64,000 bases of DNA from Flavobacteriia bacterium (lineage in GTDB: Bacteria; Bacteroidota; Bacteroidia; Flavobacteriales; Weeksellaceae): assembly GCA_015999765.1 (NCBI GenBank), contig JAECQR010000002.1:315768-379767 (forward strand), read 5' to 3'. The notes under the pieces are model-generated. The model searched no databases. It had not been told where the DNA came from and worked only from the letters and a program-made list of their open reading frames with translations. The position numbers and the translations under genes were made by a program. Within the stretch, counting starts at the first letter, position 1; every line of letters starts with the position of its first letter. Shown piece after piece: positions 62,719 through 64,000 of this stretch.

Positions 62719-62928
62719 TTATGCTGCCTTTTTTGTAGCTTTTTTCTCTGCAGAATGATCACCTTTACAGTCTTTGTGATTCTTCATGTCGCAGTTTTGT
62801 GCTGTCTTTTTAGCATCCATCTTACATTCCTTGGCATCTTTTCCTGCGCAGCAGGACTTTTTAGGAGTTTCCTGGGCAAATCCCAAAGTGAAAGCACTTA
62901 TCGCCAATACTGCAAAAATTTTCTTCAT
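62719..62928 (-). CDS. Small exported Cys/Lys-rich protein
   Basis: 69 aa. Signal peptide MKKIFAVLAISAFTLGFAQ, then a 50-residue mature part with five Cys (KSCCAGKDAKECKM ... NCDMKNHKDCKGDH) and a Lys/Ala-rich tail. The spaced Cys, Met and His residues suggest a soft-metal (copper) binding role, but no family is certain. It has its own position between a terminator and the aminotransferase gene; a TATATTCG element upstream on the minus strand resembles that of the neighbouring LuxR-type gene. Confidence 0.65.
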   Translation of the reverse strand: MKKIFAVLAISAFTLGFAQETPKKSCCAGKDAKECKMDAKKTAQNCDMKNHKDCKGDHSAEKKATKKAA

Positions 62929-63004
62929 ATTGTTGTGGTTTTTATTTGATTAGTGATACGAATATATGAATATTCTGGAATAAGGAAGTCCGAAGTTACT
63001 ATTT

Positions 63005-64000
63005 TTAACTTAAAGTTCTTTTGAGAATTTCTGCTGCTTTCAGAATTGTTTCCTCTTTTTTGGCAAAGCAGAACCGCACTCTTCCGTAATTTGTAGGTTC
63101 GTGATAAAATGCTGATACAGGAATCGTGGCCACCTGGGAATTCGTCGTCAGCCAAACTGCAAATTCTTTTTCGGTCTTTGATGATATGTTTTCATAGTTC
63201 ATAATCTGGAAATATCCGGCTTCAGCTTTTTCAGTGAATAAAAATGGCAGATCTTTAAAACAATCAATAAAATAATCTCTTTTTTGCTGCATAAACCTTC
63301 GGTTTTCTTCTACATCAAAGATTTCTAAATATTTCGCGATCGCATATTGTGCCGGCGAATTAACACTGAAACTTAAATACTGGTGAACCCGCCGGTACGC
63401 CTTAGAAAGTTCTTCTGAAGCTAATACGTAACCAACTTTCCAACCCGTGATATGAAACATCTTACCGAAGGAGAAAATACTGAAACATCTTTCCTTTAAA
63501 TCAGGGTGATGAAATGCGCTGAAAAATTCATGCTCGTCATAGGTCAGAAGGTCGTAAACTTCATCGGAAATTAGAATAATATCGGTGTTGGATATGAAAT
63601 TTGCCAGTTGATCCCAGTTTTCTTTTTTCCAGATTTTCCCGGAAGGGTTGTGAGGAGAATTGATGATGATTGCGCGGGTTTTGAGACTTATAACCTGTTT
63701 CAGTGCTTCAAAATCGATATCAAAATTATCTTTAAGCTTTACGTAAACCGGAATTCCGCCGTTAACTTCTATTGCCGGGACATAAGAATCGTAGCAGGGC
63801 TCCAGAACTATAACTTCATCGCCAAAGTTTACAATCGCTGCAAGAGCCGTGTAAATTGCATAACTGGCGCCTGGCGAAACCGTAATGTTTTCTTTCGCCA
63901 CGTCAATGGGATTCCTTCTGTTTCGGTTAAATTCCGTTAGCTGATCAATAAGCATCGGTAAGCCTGCCATTGGAGCGTACTGATTGAAATTTTTCTCCGT
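63005..64000 (-). CDS. PLP-dependent aminotransferase, YbdL-like (5' end cut by window)
   Basis: Class I/II aminotransferase; 331 codons are present and the frame is open through base 64000 (EKNFNQYAPMAG precedes the first internal Met), so about 50 N-terminal residues are missing. ITVSPGASYAIYTAL, NSPHNPSGKIW, LISDEVYDLLTYD, the PLP lysine in SFGKMFHITGWKVGY and the C-terminal RVRFCFAKK are visible. The SFGK-x-[FY]H-x-TGWKVGY form is that of YbdL, which prefers methionine, histidine and phenylalanine with 2-oxo-4-methylthiobutyrate as a partner, so methionine salvage is plausible. Confidence 0.88.
   Translation of the reverse strand, partial: TEKNFNQYAPMAGLPMLIDQLTEFNRNRRNPIDVAKENITVSPGASYAIYTALAAIVNFGDEVIVLEPCYDSYVPAIEVNGGIPVYVKLKDNFDIDFEALKQVISLKTRAIIINSPHNPSGKIWKKENWDQLANFISNTDIILISDEVYDLLTYDEHEFFSAFHHPDLKERCFSIFSFGKMFHITGWKVGYVLASEELSKAYRRVHQYLSFSVNSPAQYAIAKYLEIFDVEENRRFMQQKRDYFIDCFKDLPFLFTEKAEAGYFQIMNYENISSKTEKEFAVWLTTNSQVATIPVSAFYHEPTNYGRVRFCFAKKEETILKAAEILKRTLS

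Noticed and set aside
62704-62949. 81-aa plus-strand frame
   Set aside because: Antisense of the small exported Cys-rich gene, whose signal peptide is the more credible reading.

Overview
The window is about 64 kb of chromosomal DNA from a low-GC member of the Bacteroidota, most likely a flavobacterium of the Chryseobacterium/Kaistella group (family Weeksellaceae). The evidence is four secreted proteins with type IX secretion (T9SS) C-terminal sorting domains, promoters of the Bacteroidota form TTG-N18..21-TAnnTTTG, few Shine-Dalgarno sequences, a DnaE polymerase fused to an N-terminal exonuclease, a fused E1 alpha/beta dehydrogenase, and an arginine pathway built on an N-acyl-ornithine carbamoyltransferase. 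I see no prophage, insertion sequence, CRISPR array or rRNA, and no gene-free stretch longer than 300 bases. The genes at both ends (prmC at the left, a YbdL-like aminotransferase at the right) are cut by the window.

Layout. 1-2.3 kb: prmC (partial), an NlpC/P60 lipoprotein and dapD. 2.4-6.4 kb: a four-gene envelope glycan or glycolipid set (GT87, GT2, polysaccharide deacetylase, GT4). 6.4-15 kb, mostly minus strand: a secreted M28 peptidase, the translation operon thrS-infC-rpmI-rplT in which infC appears to start at AUA, a stress-type protein, a possible small RNA, a thioredoxin-like/DUF4230 pair, a MazG-like enzyme and an acyl-CoA dehydrogenase. 15-25 kb: a T9SS endonuclease I, a membrane-anchored helix-hairpin-helix repeat protein preceded by a striking 22-23 bp direct-repeat array, a MerR regulator, a DbpA-type helicase, rpsA and a secreted M36 peptidase. 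25-36.5 kb: rplS, then two consecutive operons that look like one catabolic locus for (R)-3-hydroxybutyrate or its oligoesters: symporter, AMP-forming acyl-CoA ligase, exported hydrolase and an unknown helical protein; then a TonB-dependent receptor, cytoplasmic hydrolase, 3-hydroxybutyrate dehydrogenase and both CoA-transferase subunits. Both operons share the leader motif AGTTTTAAGTCA at nearly the same distance from the start codon.

36.7-45.2 kb: a nine-gene arginine operon (GNAT-argG-argC-argD-argF'-argB-argE-argH-lrp) from one strong promoter. Val90 in the carbamoyltransferase points to succinylated rather than acetylated intermediates. 45-57 kb: cupin, HAD phosphatase, NhaC antiporter, a small PD-(D/E)xK nuclease divergent from holA, trxB, crcB, tRNA-Ser(UGA), ligA, the fused E1 dehydrogenase and a T9SS GEVED protein. 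57-64 kb: dnaE, a LuxR-type regulator whose receiver domain lacks the phosphoacceptor aspartate, a small Cys-rich exported protein and the partial aminotransferase. Three intergenic inverted-repeat elements (two of one family, one different) lie just 3' of genes.
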